Program-made: the position numbers and the translations under genes | The notes under the pieces: model-generated | What the model saw: the letters and a program-made list of their open reading frames with translations, nothing else | The model's database searches: none | Told to the model about the DNA's origin: nothing | Shown: positions 19,951-29,207 of the stretch, piece by piece | Layout of the letters: the number at the start of each line of letters is the position of its first letter | Position numbering within the stretch: position 1 is the stretch's first letter | NCBI GenBank assembly: GCA_963170055.1 | Contig: CAUJGJ010000083.1 | Coordinates: 1,485,101-1,549,100 of the forward strand | From: Halisarca cf. caerulea | Taxonomy: Eukaryota > Porifera > Demospongiae > Chondrillida > Halisarcidae | DNA: 64,000 bases | Direction of reading: 5' to 3'

Positions 19951-20181
19951 ATGATTATTCTCCATTAGTATGATTATTACTATTATTTTTTTATTGATTC
20001 ATTTAATAAACAAAATTTATTACATTTAAACAATAATCAAATAAAATTAGTCTTTCAAACAATCAAAACACCAACAAAAAACAATCTAACAATTAATACA
20101 ACATAATAATAAATGTATTAAACATACAGATATACAACAATCATAAACGAGCATGCAATATAATTATAACAAATAATAGAG

Positions 20182-20374
20182 TTAAGCCTCTGAACCAGAT
20201 GTAGCCAAGATGCTGGTAGCATTGCCCCTCTGTACAGCCACAGAAATTCTCTGGATGAGCTGCGGGTATGATAGAGATTCAGAGTTCGTCTCCCGCAGCC
20301 TGTGACCAAGGTCTACAAAGAAAGACTTTACTTCTGGCCCGAAAATACCCAGTGTCTCTATGCTGATAGGTACA
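20182..20374 (-). pseudogene. C-terminal end of an RLE-type retrotransposon
   Basis: On the minus strand one frame reads VPISIETLGIFGPEVKSFF, then HRLRETNSESLSYPQLIQRI and SVAVQRGNATSILATSGSEA before a stop. This matches the conserved last 60 residues of the RLE family (IAVETCGSMGPESLCF, LLQRLSVAIQTGNASSILG in copy 1). The catalytic part is absent. A 3' UTR of about 190 bases leads to a TTATTATT tract near 19975. The 5' break falls directly at another TTATTATTATT tract (20377-20400). Confidence 0.75.
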
Positions 20375-21058
20375 AAATTATTATTATTATTAATATTATT
20401 TGCTTTACACTCAAATAATGTGATTGATGGACTGACACCACACAGGTGTAGCCAAGATAAAACTGACTATGACAGTGGTGTGAAAGTTAGAAGTTGGAGG
20501 GGAAAATTATAGAGTGTATGTGGGGGTGAGTAGAAAATGCTTAAAAGCAACATGCGTGCTGTGAACACAGATAACATGATGTAAATATAGCCGTGTGAGA
20601 TTAGGGAGTGGCAGGTAACTTGCATGAAAGTAAAGTACATAGTGTGGGCCCTTGTAATTACAGAACATACTAATAAAGTCAAATAGTGAGCAAACTTAAC
20701 AAGCACACTAGATTCTACTGTGCAGTACTGAGATAACAGTTAGAGCATGGGCATATGGTGTGAAACACGCAGGGATCACCAGGGTTGAATTTGCTGTTAA
20801 ATTGTGACCATAGATAATCTGATATTTATTTACTGATGGAATCAAAGGTATCGTTGAGATTGATTTGAGGTAGGGAGTTCCATAGTCGGGTGATTTGATT
20901 AAAGTAACAATGTCTGCTAGTTGATGATCTGGCGTAAGTGTATACTAGTTTGTTGGTTGATGATCGGGTATTGGATTGAGAGAATGAAATATAATTGAAT
21001 AGTTGAGGTTGTTTGAGGGGAGTTTGATCCTTTTTACAAGGAAAAGTATGTCTTGTAG

Positions 21059-22174
21059 CTAGAAACAGTAAATTAGCGGCAGAATGTGTAGCTTGATAAG
21101 TCTTTCCTTGTAATTCAAACTCTGGTCATCAACTAAGAATTCGGTGGCATGCCTTTGGACCTGCTCTAGTTTGGTGATATATAGGGTGTGGCATGGTCTC
21201 CACAGTGGTGAACAGTATGATAATTTAGATCGAACTAGTGTTAAGTAAAGGGCTCTTTTTAGTGCTTTGCAGGTTGAAGATGATGTGTGCCATTTGATGA
21301 AGTACAGGGACTGGTATGCACGTTTGTAGACATCTGAGAGGTGTTTTTTCCACCGGAGGGTACTATCAGCAGTGACCCTGAGGTCTCTTTGTTGTGATAC
21401 TTGTGGAATAGGGGTGTCGTCTATAGTGTAGGTGGAGAACATTTGTGGGGATTTAGGGATAGCTTCCATTTTTGCACCAAGCAACTACTGCATCTAGGTC
21501 TGATTGAAGATTGGATATACTATCTTAGGAGGTGATAGATTGTATGAGTTTCAAGTCATCGGCAAAAAGGTAAACTGATGAGTGGTTTACTACTGCATGA
21601 TGGAAGATCATTTATGTAAATAAGAAACAACAGTGGGCCGAGCACTCCCCCTTGAGGAACTCCAGAGTTTAATGGTAAGAGGCTGGATTTTGCCCCATCT
21701 ATAGAGACAAAATGGTGTCTGTTTTGGAGATAGCTATGAATTAGTAACCAGAGTGGCCCTGTGATTCCGATTGTCCATAATTTGAGTAGGAGCTCATGGT
21801 GTGGAATGCAGTCAAATGCTTTGCTGAAATCGAGGTATATGGCGTCACATGAATGTTTATCTTCTATGGACTGCATGATTTTTGCATAGGAAGTCAGTAA
21901 TTGTGAAAGGCATGTAGGACCGATATCTGAGGAATCCAAAATGGGCAGGGGTGATATAGATAATTACTTTGAAGGTTTTTGAGATCACACTTAATATGGA
22001 AATTGGTCTTGCTGGGGCTAATGAGTATGTACAGTGTTTTAAAGTGTGGGGGCTGATACCGTCATTATCCATTGCTTTGAAGGCACTGAGATTTAGGAGT
22101 GTTGTACAAACTTCTGTCTGATTAGTATGGATGGAACTGATTCGATTTGAGGGAGGGGATGGTAGGTATTCCAT
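21059..22174 (-). pseudogene. LINE reverse transcriptase
   Basis: Motifs in order: LSAFKAMDNDGISPHTLK (RT motif 1 region), AIYLDFSKAFDCIPHHELLL (motif A), and LNSGVPQGGVLGPLLFLIY (motif B'). The F-A-D-D motif C is disrupted, because the frame after LISLPFCR is lost. The continuation with RDLRVTADSTLRWKKHL is the usual sequence after motif E. This is APE-type LINE machinery, not the RLE family. Confidence 0.75.
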
Positions 22175-22763
22175 GATGGGTGGGGTGCACTTACTTCTGG
22201 TGAATACAGAATTGAAGTAATGGTAAAGACTTGGGCTTTGGAAGTGGGACAGGTGATCGGGGTGTCATCATGGAGGATGGTCTGCGGTGTTGTAGTGCGT
22301 TTTGCATGAGAAGTTTTTAGGTAGCTGTAAAGTGAGGGTTGTTAGAGCATACTACTGTAACAGTAGGTTGGTTTCATAGGATAACTTGGCCGAGTGGATG
22401 GAATGTTTGAGTTTAGTTTCCATATGGGTTAGTCTGGATAGTCTAGTTTGCACTGTTTTTTTCTTGATGCAACGGCATAGAGAACGAATCTGATTGATTT
22501 GGTGTTTGATGTCTGGTGTGAACCATTTTGGAGATTAATTTGCACGTATCTGGTCTTATTGTTGGGGTGAAGAGATTACAGGCTGTGATTAGTGAGTTTT
22601 GGAAGGTGTTCCAAGCATCTTTAATCTGTTGATTTCTTATTTGGTTGGAGAGGTTTTGATGATCTATGCACAGTTTGAAATAATTTCAAAGTTTGCTTTG
22701 GAGTGGAGGAGTATTTGTTGAGGAAGAGTTTTGTGTTTCATTTGATGTTGCTCTGGTTTGAGT

Positions 22764-23330
22764 TTAATTGTGAACGTAGGTGATGAGATGATGATCAGAG
22801 ATGGATGCGCAGGTATTGTTGTTGATTGATAAGTCTGATATTTGATCTGGTTGGTTAGTAACCAATAAGTCCAAAATATTGCCATGAATGTGTGTGGGTT
22901 CTCTAACTAGTTGAGTTAGGTTGAGATCAAATAATGTGTCACATAAGACAATGTTGAGATGGTTTGAGTCTGAAAGGGTATCCCAGTCAACGTCAGGACA
23001 GTTAAAATCACCGTTTATTAAGAGTAGAGTGTTACAGGGTACGGAGTTGAAGGCATGTAGTACTTCTAGCATGTATGATTTGTGTTTGGACGTTTTTTTC
23101 ACAATTAGAGGTGGGTATTTGCTGGAGTGAACAACTATATTGAACATATTGTATGGTTATCATCAGTGACAATACATGTTTATTAATAGAAGTGAGTTGT
23201 TTCTGCCTTTTTGTCAAGCTTTTAGCATACTGCATTAAAGTAGAAGTTTTGCTATCCAAGCGCAGCGCCCCCCTACCCCTCTTTAGGGGAAACACTGGGT
23301 TGAGTGATTTTAATAATAAGCATTTCTATA
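22764..23330 (-). pseudogene. LINE apurinic-like endonuclease domain
   Basis: The 127-codon frame carries LLINGDFNCPDVDWDTL (the GDFN motif), LVREPTHIHGNILDLLVTN (the TH...LDLV region) and ISDHHLI (the catalytic SDH). The upstream half near 23330-23160 is readable only in pieces. These are the C-terminal motifs of the APE endonuclease that nicks target DNA for CR1/jockey-type LINEs. Confidence 0.78.
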
Positions 23331-23386
23331 TTCGGATGAGTTAAAATCAGGAGGAAAGAGACACGATTCGAGGTGGCTATTAGGAT

Positions 23387-23403
23387 TCCCCCCCCCCCCC
23401 CCC
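23387..23403. repeat. Poly-C run
   Basis: Seventeen C residues on the plus strand break the LINE sequence. A similar run occurs at 33392-33409. Confidence 0.9.
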
Positions 23404-23559
23404 ATTGGTTGGTCTGTCTCAATGGTAAATGGTGTAATCAGAGATGGTAGAATTTCATGATCATAATATGTATCATGTGTTGTTTTGGTTACTGATATAT
23501 CTATTGATCTGCTATAGGTTACTAATTGAAAAACATTAACTTTTGTTGTTTAGACTTTG

Positions 23560-24000
23560 TGCATTCCAAAGGCCAGCTCTGATGGGGTTGGAGGATAGTC
23601 ATTGATGAGTGGTGGGGGTGGGGTGGGTGTTTAAACTAGTAGGAAAAGTTTTGGCAGGTGATGAGGCAGTTGGGGATGGGGTTGTGTCAGTTTTCGTTTC
23701 ACATGCAGAGGAAGTGATTGCAGGGATGTACGTATAAACCCTCTTAGACTCTGCCATGAATGCAGTTTGCAACGCAGAGATTATTTTTCTTTATTTCGAT
23801 TAGGCTCTTGTCTGTACCTGATTGTATGAGCACGGAATTGATTCTGTTTGTCTTTTGTCTGGTGCCATGTGGGGTTTTGATGGTAATGCCTTGAAACTGG
23901 GATAGTTTCTTTCGGATAGCTAGGATATTATAGATGTTGCAAGACCTCAAGAGTTTTACTGGTATATAGGGGTCGATTCTTGTCAGTGGCTCTAAAATGA
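23560..24000 (-). pseudogene. Upstream part of the same LINE (ORF1-like, uncertain)
   Basis: The minus strand gives a Pro/Thr/Ser-rich stretch (TPSPTASSPAKTF) and then IPVKLLRSCNIYNILAIRKK, GITIKTPHGTRQKTNRINSV. Similar text often precedes the endonuclease in CR1-like LINEs, so I place it in the same element. No zinc knuckle or RRM is visible. Confidence 0.45.
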
Positions 24001-24240
24001 GCCTAGACGGGTATAGGGCTAGACAGAGTTTAGTTGGACTGAGTGCACACTGCAAATTCCTACATCCCGCACATATGTGCTAGGGGGTGTAGGAATTTGC
24101 ACAGTGTGCATTCAGTCCAACTACATATTATAAACTCTGTCTAGCCCCATACCTGTCTAGCCTCATGTATGTATAGCCCTATCCTCATCCAGCCCTATGC
24201 CCGTCTTGCCCTTTGCCCACCTATCCCTGTGCCTGTTCTG
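23996..24240. mobile_element. Foldback A relative, partial
   Basis: It contains CCTAGACGGGTATAGGGCTA, an inner hairpin built on TTGGACTGAGTGCACACTGC and its complement (centre near 24070), and then repeated CTAGCCCCATACCTGTCTAG units. This is the minisatellite and centre of foldback A, without clear outer ends. Confidence 0.65.
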
Positions 24241-24355
24241 TTCACCCTTGTCTCAAGTGTTTTTGGAGGATGCTTCTTGGTAAAACAATTTCACACGGTC
24301 CTGTGTCAATCCTACATCCGTTTACCATTTTTATATAGTTTTTATACACCCTTAT

Positions 24356-24396
24356 ATATATGTACATATAATATTATATATATATATATATATATA
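24356..24396. repeat. (TA)n microsatellite
   Basis: Short TA tract in non-coding sequence between the foldback relative and the next repeats. The surrounding 24240-24590 holds T-rich sequence and a direct repeat of TGTTTTGCTTTGTGTTATGC. No gene seen. Confidence 0.8.
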
Positions 24397-24579
24397 CAAG
24401 GAAATGCATTGGCAGTACTAGGATCACTACGATCAGACACTGATCTTTTTGATGATTTTTCTTGTACTTAATCATGTTGTTTTTTTTTTGTTTGTTTGTT
24501 TTGCTTTGTGTTATGCTGTATTGTTGATATCATGTTGTTTTTGTTTTGCTTTGTGTTATGCTGTATTGTTGATAATCAA

Positions 24580-24618
24580 TAATAATAATAATAAAAAAAA
24601 AATAAAAATAAAAAAAAA

Positions 24619-24688
<70 letters not shown>

Positions 24689-24697
24689 GTATATATA
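24580..24697. repeat. A-rich tract followed by (TA)n
   Basis: AATAATAATAATAAA, then AAATAAAAATAAAA, then about 65 bases of TA. A MITE has inserted at its right end. Confidence 0.9.
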
Positions 24698-24876
24698 CAG
24701 TAGAACCTCATTATAGTAAGAACACTGATAATGAGTAATACCTGGTTAGGAAGTATGTACAAGGATATGATACTCCAACTTATAACCCATAATACTAATC
24801 TATATGGTTAGCAAGTACTATTGATAGTGAGTATTTTGGAGGGTCTCAAGGTGTACTCACTAACGAGGTTTGACTG
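24698..24876. mobile_element. MITE, TA-flanked, CAGTAGAACCTC termini (179 bp)
   Basis: The left end CAGTAGAACCTCATTATAGT matches the complement of ACTAACGAGGTTTGACTG at the right end with a few changes. TA dinucleotides flank both ends. Terminal CAGT-NN-AACCTC and a TA target fit the Tc1/mariner-pogo superfamily. Non-coding. Confidence 0.75.
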
Positions 24877-24884
24877 TATATATA

Positions 24885-25145
24885 TGTAATTACTGTATAT
24901 ATATTATGGAGTACAGTAGTACACCATATGTAAGATTGTCACCGAAAAAAACATGCATGGCAGTCATATATCAGTGTAAATTTTATTTTTGCCTGAAAAC
25001 TAGTAATATAACACAGTTAGAGGCATTTCGAAGTGATCTTGGTACATTTTGGCACACTAACTACAATATAAAGTAGTTCAAAGACTTTGTAGGCCAATCA
25101 GAACTTTGAAATCTTAGATGGCAATGTATGGCACTACAACGCCAT
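24885..25145. repeat. Dispersed repeat R1, second copy
   Basis: Same orientation and block order as 19680-19950. It starts at the right edge of the TA/MITE region and stops where a fragment of foldback A (GTTGGACTGAGTGCACACTG) begins at 25147. Confidence 0.6.
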
Positions 25146-25253
25146 TGTTGGACTGAGTGCACACTGTGCAAATTCCTACATCCCTTAGCATATACATATT
25201 TGCAGGACAGACTGCTTTCATGGGTCAAGATAGATTGCTATACGTATAAAATA

Positions 25254-25340
25254 CAGTGTAACCTCTGAATAGTGGAAAAACCTCTGTGTAGCAAGCTACT
25301 TATGAGTTCCTCAAGTGTTCACTATAGAGAGGTTACACTG
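25254..25340. mobile_element. MITE, TA-flanked, CAGTGTAACCTCT termini (87 bp)
   Basis: CAGTGTAACCTCTGAATAGT at the left and ACTATAGAGAGGTTACACTG at the right are inverted copies. TA lies on both sides. It is a short relative in style of the MITEs at 24698 and 50477 but not the same sequence. Confidence 0.75.
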
Positions 25341-25359
25341 TATACATACACATCAGGGG

Positions 25360-26170
25360 CAGTGCGGCCGGTATCACAGGTATGTTATGTCTGATTAGGA
25401 AATAAACAGGACATAAAATGAAAATGGCGGACGTTATCAAATCACTGGAAATGATCGCCTTGTTTTCTGTCAGAACAAATTGTACAGCTCTAAGTGAGGC
25501 TTGGATTAACACTTGACCATGTCTATATTGTATCTGATATAGACCCGAGCCTAATCTATATTGTCATTTGACAGCATCTACTACCCAATGAAGAAGGAAA
25601 ATGACCGCACAAGGAAATTTCAAACGAAATTCCAGTTGGAAAAAAATTAGCTTTTGAATTTGAAACTTTCACAGATTGTTATCAAAGAACCAAACAGAAT
25701 TGAAAAATGAATCTTCATACGTTGCTCCATTTGTTTTATGTCCAGTGTTTTGTGGCCGCACGGGTATTTTTCTCGTTTTCTTGTGGATAACTTCAAATAT
25801 TGAAGCCGTGGAATGGAGCAGCGAAATTCATTTTTCGATTTAGTAAGTTTACACTTTGTTGCACATTTTGAGCCTACTTCTGTGTACAAAAACCCCGATT
25901 TCTCCGACCAGAATTTGCAATCTTTGTATTTTCACGTAGGCCTGACGAAAGGTCCACAAAGACAATCTTTCAAGTTCTGGATTAGCCTCTAGTCTACTCA
26001 GATACAAAGTAGATATGTCCTTGTTCTTGTTGAAGCATATTCCAGGACTGTACATTTCATTTTGGCAGAAATCAAGGAGGGTTGTTTTAGTGCTTCAATA
26101 ACGTCTGCCATTCTGTTTTATGTTCAAATCGGACATAACATATCTGTGATGGCCAGTCCGGTTTAGACTG
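25360..26170. mobile_element. Foldback element C (about 0.8 kb)
   Basis: Left GGTATCACAGGTATGTTATG (from 25370) is inverted at the right (CATAACATATCTGTGATGGCC, to 26148). The arms go on: AATGGCGGACGTTAT against the complement of ATAACGTCTGCCATT, and GTCTATATTGTATCTGATAT against the complement of AGTCTACTCAGATACAAAG. So most of the element is an imperfect palindrome centred near 25765. Short open frames on the minus strand (25647-26055) follow from the palindrome and show no motif. Confidence 0.7.
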
Positions 26171-27309
26171 GACCACTTTTTGGCTTACTTGAATCCTTTT
26201 TTAAGTTGCTCTAACTCTTCAGAGAAATTGCTCCTTAACTTTGCAATAGTACTCACTGTACACCAAAGACAGCCCATCGATGAAATGCATCGGCATATCG
26301 ATTCTGCCATTTTTACCACGTGTTGCGTGACTACACTTCAAAATGTCGATTCATAGCTCAATTTTGACTAGGGTAGTTAGGATGCCATGGTGTGGGAACA
26401 GCTTGAGCGCCCAAGAAGGGCACTAAGCAGTCATAAGACAGAGGAGCAGGACTCTGCATCAGCCAGCATAGTCAAAGCAAAAATTTGGATGTTGAATTGA
26501 AGCTTAATATACTTGGCTTCCATCATGGTCTTGACTTCCTTACATTAATGGTTTGCTTTCAATGATGACTCATGAGAGATTAAACCATTTGGTGATATTG
26601 CCTTGTGAATCTGCAATATCATTAAAATGGTGAATCTCTCTTGAATCATTGCTGAATTACCTAAAGTAGCAAATGTAGTTGTTAGCTAAAGCTCACATAG
26701 AGAACAGCTGTAGGTTATTAGCAAGTTTTGAGGAAAACTATATTGTATATTATTACATTACGTGCATACTGTAGGCATACTCTATTCGTTGCATGCATGT
26801 GACATATCGAGTATACTTACAGCATACATGCAAATTTAAATGTTGACTGCAGGCTGACCACCTTCAAAGAACCAGGGCCACCTCTGTACATATATATATA
26901 TATTATACACGTATACACATGGTATATATAATAATATAACCAAACATATGGAGGTAAACGTAAAGAAGTTATTTGAATTAAAAAGCTGGATATGAAGGAG
27001 AGCAAGATTAGTGAACTAGCCAGGGATAAAAACAGTCATATAGATGGATAATGGCAAGGTCTCAGTGGACAAAAAAGGCTACTCCAACTGATTGTGGAAC
27101 ACCACCCTGCTGCCTATTGTAAATCCTACGTACATACAGTAATCTAGGGTAATTCCCACTGTTGCTTAATATTTGATACTGTAGCTATAGATACCAAAAG
27201 GAGTAAAATTACCCTGCAGATGCTGCTATACATTTCTAACAATGTCATTCTTCTTTATTACTGTGACAGTACAAACTTTGGGTATTTGGGTATCTTGTTT
27301 TACGTGGGA
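26171..27309. other. Stretch without a recognisable gene
   Basis: No open frame above 62 codons and no repeat structure of note, apart from a short TA run near 26888-26930. Confidence 0.4.
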
Positions 27310-27507
27310 CCCCTTTAGCCTGAGGCTACTCCACCAGGGGCCCACAAAACTCATGCAAATCACACACAATTTCTACATACACATTGTGTGGCTTCAGTAG
27401 CTGCACTTTTTTTCACAAACAGGCAAGGGGTGCAGGTTGGGAATCGAACCCACAAACTTTGGTGTCAGAGCCACACAGGCTAGCTACTGAACCACCCTGC
27501 AACCCCT
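27310..27507 (-). mobile_element. tRNA-derived SINE
   Basis: On the minus strand it starts with a tRNA-like head and continues into an unrelated body of about 120 bases, which ends near CTAAAGGGGTCCCAC. The head has an A-box-like TGGTTCAGTAGCTAGC and a canonical B box GGTTCGATTCC, the internal promoter of RNA polymerase III. SINEs have no protein and use a partner LINE. I found no second copy in the window to define its ends. Confidence 0.75.
27431..27501 (-). promoter_or_regulatory. tRNA-like head with pol III A and B boxes
   Basis: The 71-base segment folds as a tRNA-like body: TGCAGG at its 5' end pairs with CCTGCA at its 3' end. The T arm (GTGGGTTCGATTCCCAA) is well kept, the anticodon arm poorly. 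It is the head of the SINE rather than a working tRNA gene, as it runs straight into the SINE body with no terminator. Confidence 0.7.
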
Positions 27508-27594
27508 TCGGATTTTTTAACATTAATTAAGGCTACAGAATTGACTAAAGGGAGTTAAAATTAATTTACAGTCATAAATGCGCAGCAAGAAATG

Positions 27595-27834
27595 TACCGT
27601 AGGAATGGAAAGTTATGCTGTAGTTTTAGTTATGGTACTATGCTGCTTCAAAGAAAACTGCGTAATTAAATATCGCACTATGTTTCATGTCTGATACCAC
27701 ACAATACTGCATGTCAAGAAAAGCGCGAAAATAAAAATTGCAAAATTAAAAATCGCAAAATTAAAAATCGCATAGTGTCTGTGGTGGTAAAATCACATAA
27801 TTTTTACTTCGCATAACATACCGATCCTGCGGTA
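27595..27834. mobile_element. MITE with TACCG termini (240 bp)
   Basis: TACCGTAGGAATGGAAAGTT at the left aligns with the complement of the right end (ACATACCGATCCTGCGGTA). The centre has three near-copies of GCAAAATTAAAAATC. The terminal TACCG is shared with the MITEs at 42445 and 54432, which suggests one superfamily. Confidence 0.65.
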
Positions 27835-28974
27835 TTAAGCAAGTCTAACTTCTTATGCAAGTGGGCATACAGCGTACCAGTTTTGTTAATTGCTAAGTAA
27901 AACCTTTCACCTTCATGTGGTTCAGTTATAGCACCACAAATTTTCAGACGGAATTATACAAGTGTGCTTAAACATTGAAAAAAACTTTATTTCTGCAAGG
28001 CTGGCAAAGATGAAGCTTTCCTGGATAATTCTGGAATAACTAAGGAAGATGTGGACAGGAGGAATAATACCTAGTACTTTCTATTCGAGTATGAGGTATA
28101 CGTGACTTGAACCTGAAATCTTGAAATTTCAGTTTGTGTTCATGCAGTAGTTAATCTTGCTAGAAGATGGTCCTTTCCACAATGAATTGCAGTGACTTGT
28201 AAAAACGCTTATATTCCTATAGTTAACATCAATCAGAAGCTCAACATCTGTATGAATTTGTTTTGTGAGCCAAGCAAGAAAAAAATGATGAAAGACAGAT
28301 AATGTTCTATTCGCCAAATTTATTCACTGCAGATCACTAGGTACTGTATGCTGTGAGAAAACATTCCTTTTGCACACAGAAATGCCTCATACAAAGAAGC
28401 GAATTGGTGACTCTGTGAGAAAAAGGATTTCACGTTTTGGGAATGAAGCTAGGGGAGTGGGTCAAGGAAGCTACCACAGTTGTGCAGCTACAAGAGCAGC
28501 CTTCTATGACAGATGCAGTAACTGAAACGTCAGATCACAATACTGTACATGCCAATACTATGAAAAGAAAGAAGATGAGTCTGTCTTTAGAACCTGTGAG
28601 TGAAGAAACATTAGAAAGTGACTTTTCTAGTCTTGAATGCTTCTTTTTTCACTGAGAAATAGTTTGGATGCATTTGTTGCCAATGTTGACCAGCAATGAA
28701 TGAAAGTGCTCTAGACAGTCCTGTGAAGGCATTTTAGTACAAGTGAAACTAGAAAAGACAGGTTTTGGCGGTGTTGCAAAGATTTGGTACAGCTGTAAGG
28801 ATAAAGACATCCACTTCAACTCGTTAACATACGTACGATTTGGAATCAAGATGCAGCATTGTGTCCTTGGTTTTTTGTTAGTAGCTTTTGTTTTATCCAG
28901 GATTACACACACAGGTTACCATAACACCATTGCAAGATGCCTGGCCTCCTGGGTATACATGTTTTGAAACCAGC
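27835..28974. other. Stretch with an unassigned open frame
   Basis: An open frame of 72 codons (28437-28655) overlaps a second frame from ATG at 28382 reading MPHTKKRIGDSVRKRISRFG. Neither matches a family I know and neither has a clear splice context. They may be remnants of a transposon protein. Confidence 0.25.
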
Positions 28975-29068
28975 GGGGATAAAGGTTTGTGAATTTCGTG
29001 GAGTCAACAGCATTTGCGAAAATTTTACTCTGCAAAACTTTCCCAGCACACGGTAGCTGTTAGTTAGC
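28975..29068. mobile_element. Fragment of a TACC-type MITE
   Basis: ACCAGCGGGGATAAAGGTTT, GTGAATTTCGTGGAGTCAAC and ATTTTACTCTGCAAAACTTT resemble the MITE at 42773-42952 (GGGATAAAGTTTCACGAATT and so on). The copy is shortened in the middle. The RLE-family copy begins right after it. Confidence 0.5.
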
Positions 29069-29207
29069 TGGATGTAGAAGATTTAAAAGGAGCCATTAGG
29101 CTAGATTGCTCAGAAGACACTATTGCTAGTTTCTCTGAAGTAAACTTAGAGGCACTAAAGACAAGCATACAGCACAACATCCAGATTCACACCTCCAATC
29201 CGTAGTT

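Larger units (their letters stand above)
20401..23400 (-). mobile_element. CR1/L2-like LINE (APE endonuclease and RT), decayed
   Basis: About 3 kb on the minus strand. It runs from endonuclease sequence near 23340, through RT (22175-21556) and a post-RT region (21484-21059), to a 3' UTR ending at 20401 in AAGCAAATAATATTAATAAT. The post-RT part contains WKKHLSDVYKRAYQSLYFIK and SKLSYCSPLWRPC, typical of this LINE group, and LWNSLPQ near 20870. The 3' UTR matches the fragment at 1945-2112. Many frameshifts and stops are present. Confidence 0.8.

Noticed and set aside
24556..24762. Tyr/Ile-rich open frame resembling a membrane protein
   Set aside because: It is produced by A-rich and TA repeats and has no independent support.
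27431..27501. A functional tRNA gene
   Set aside because: The anticodon arm is poor and the sequence runs into a SINE body without a pol III terminator. It is better explained as a SINE head.
28382..28655. Possible host gene exon with a basic N-terminus
   Set aside because: Two overlapping frames, no known family, no clear splice sites. Left as unassigned.
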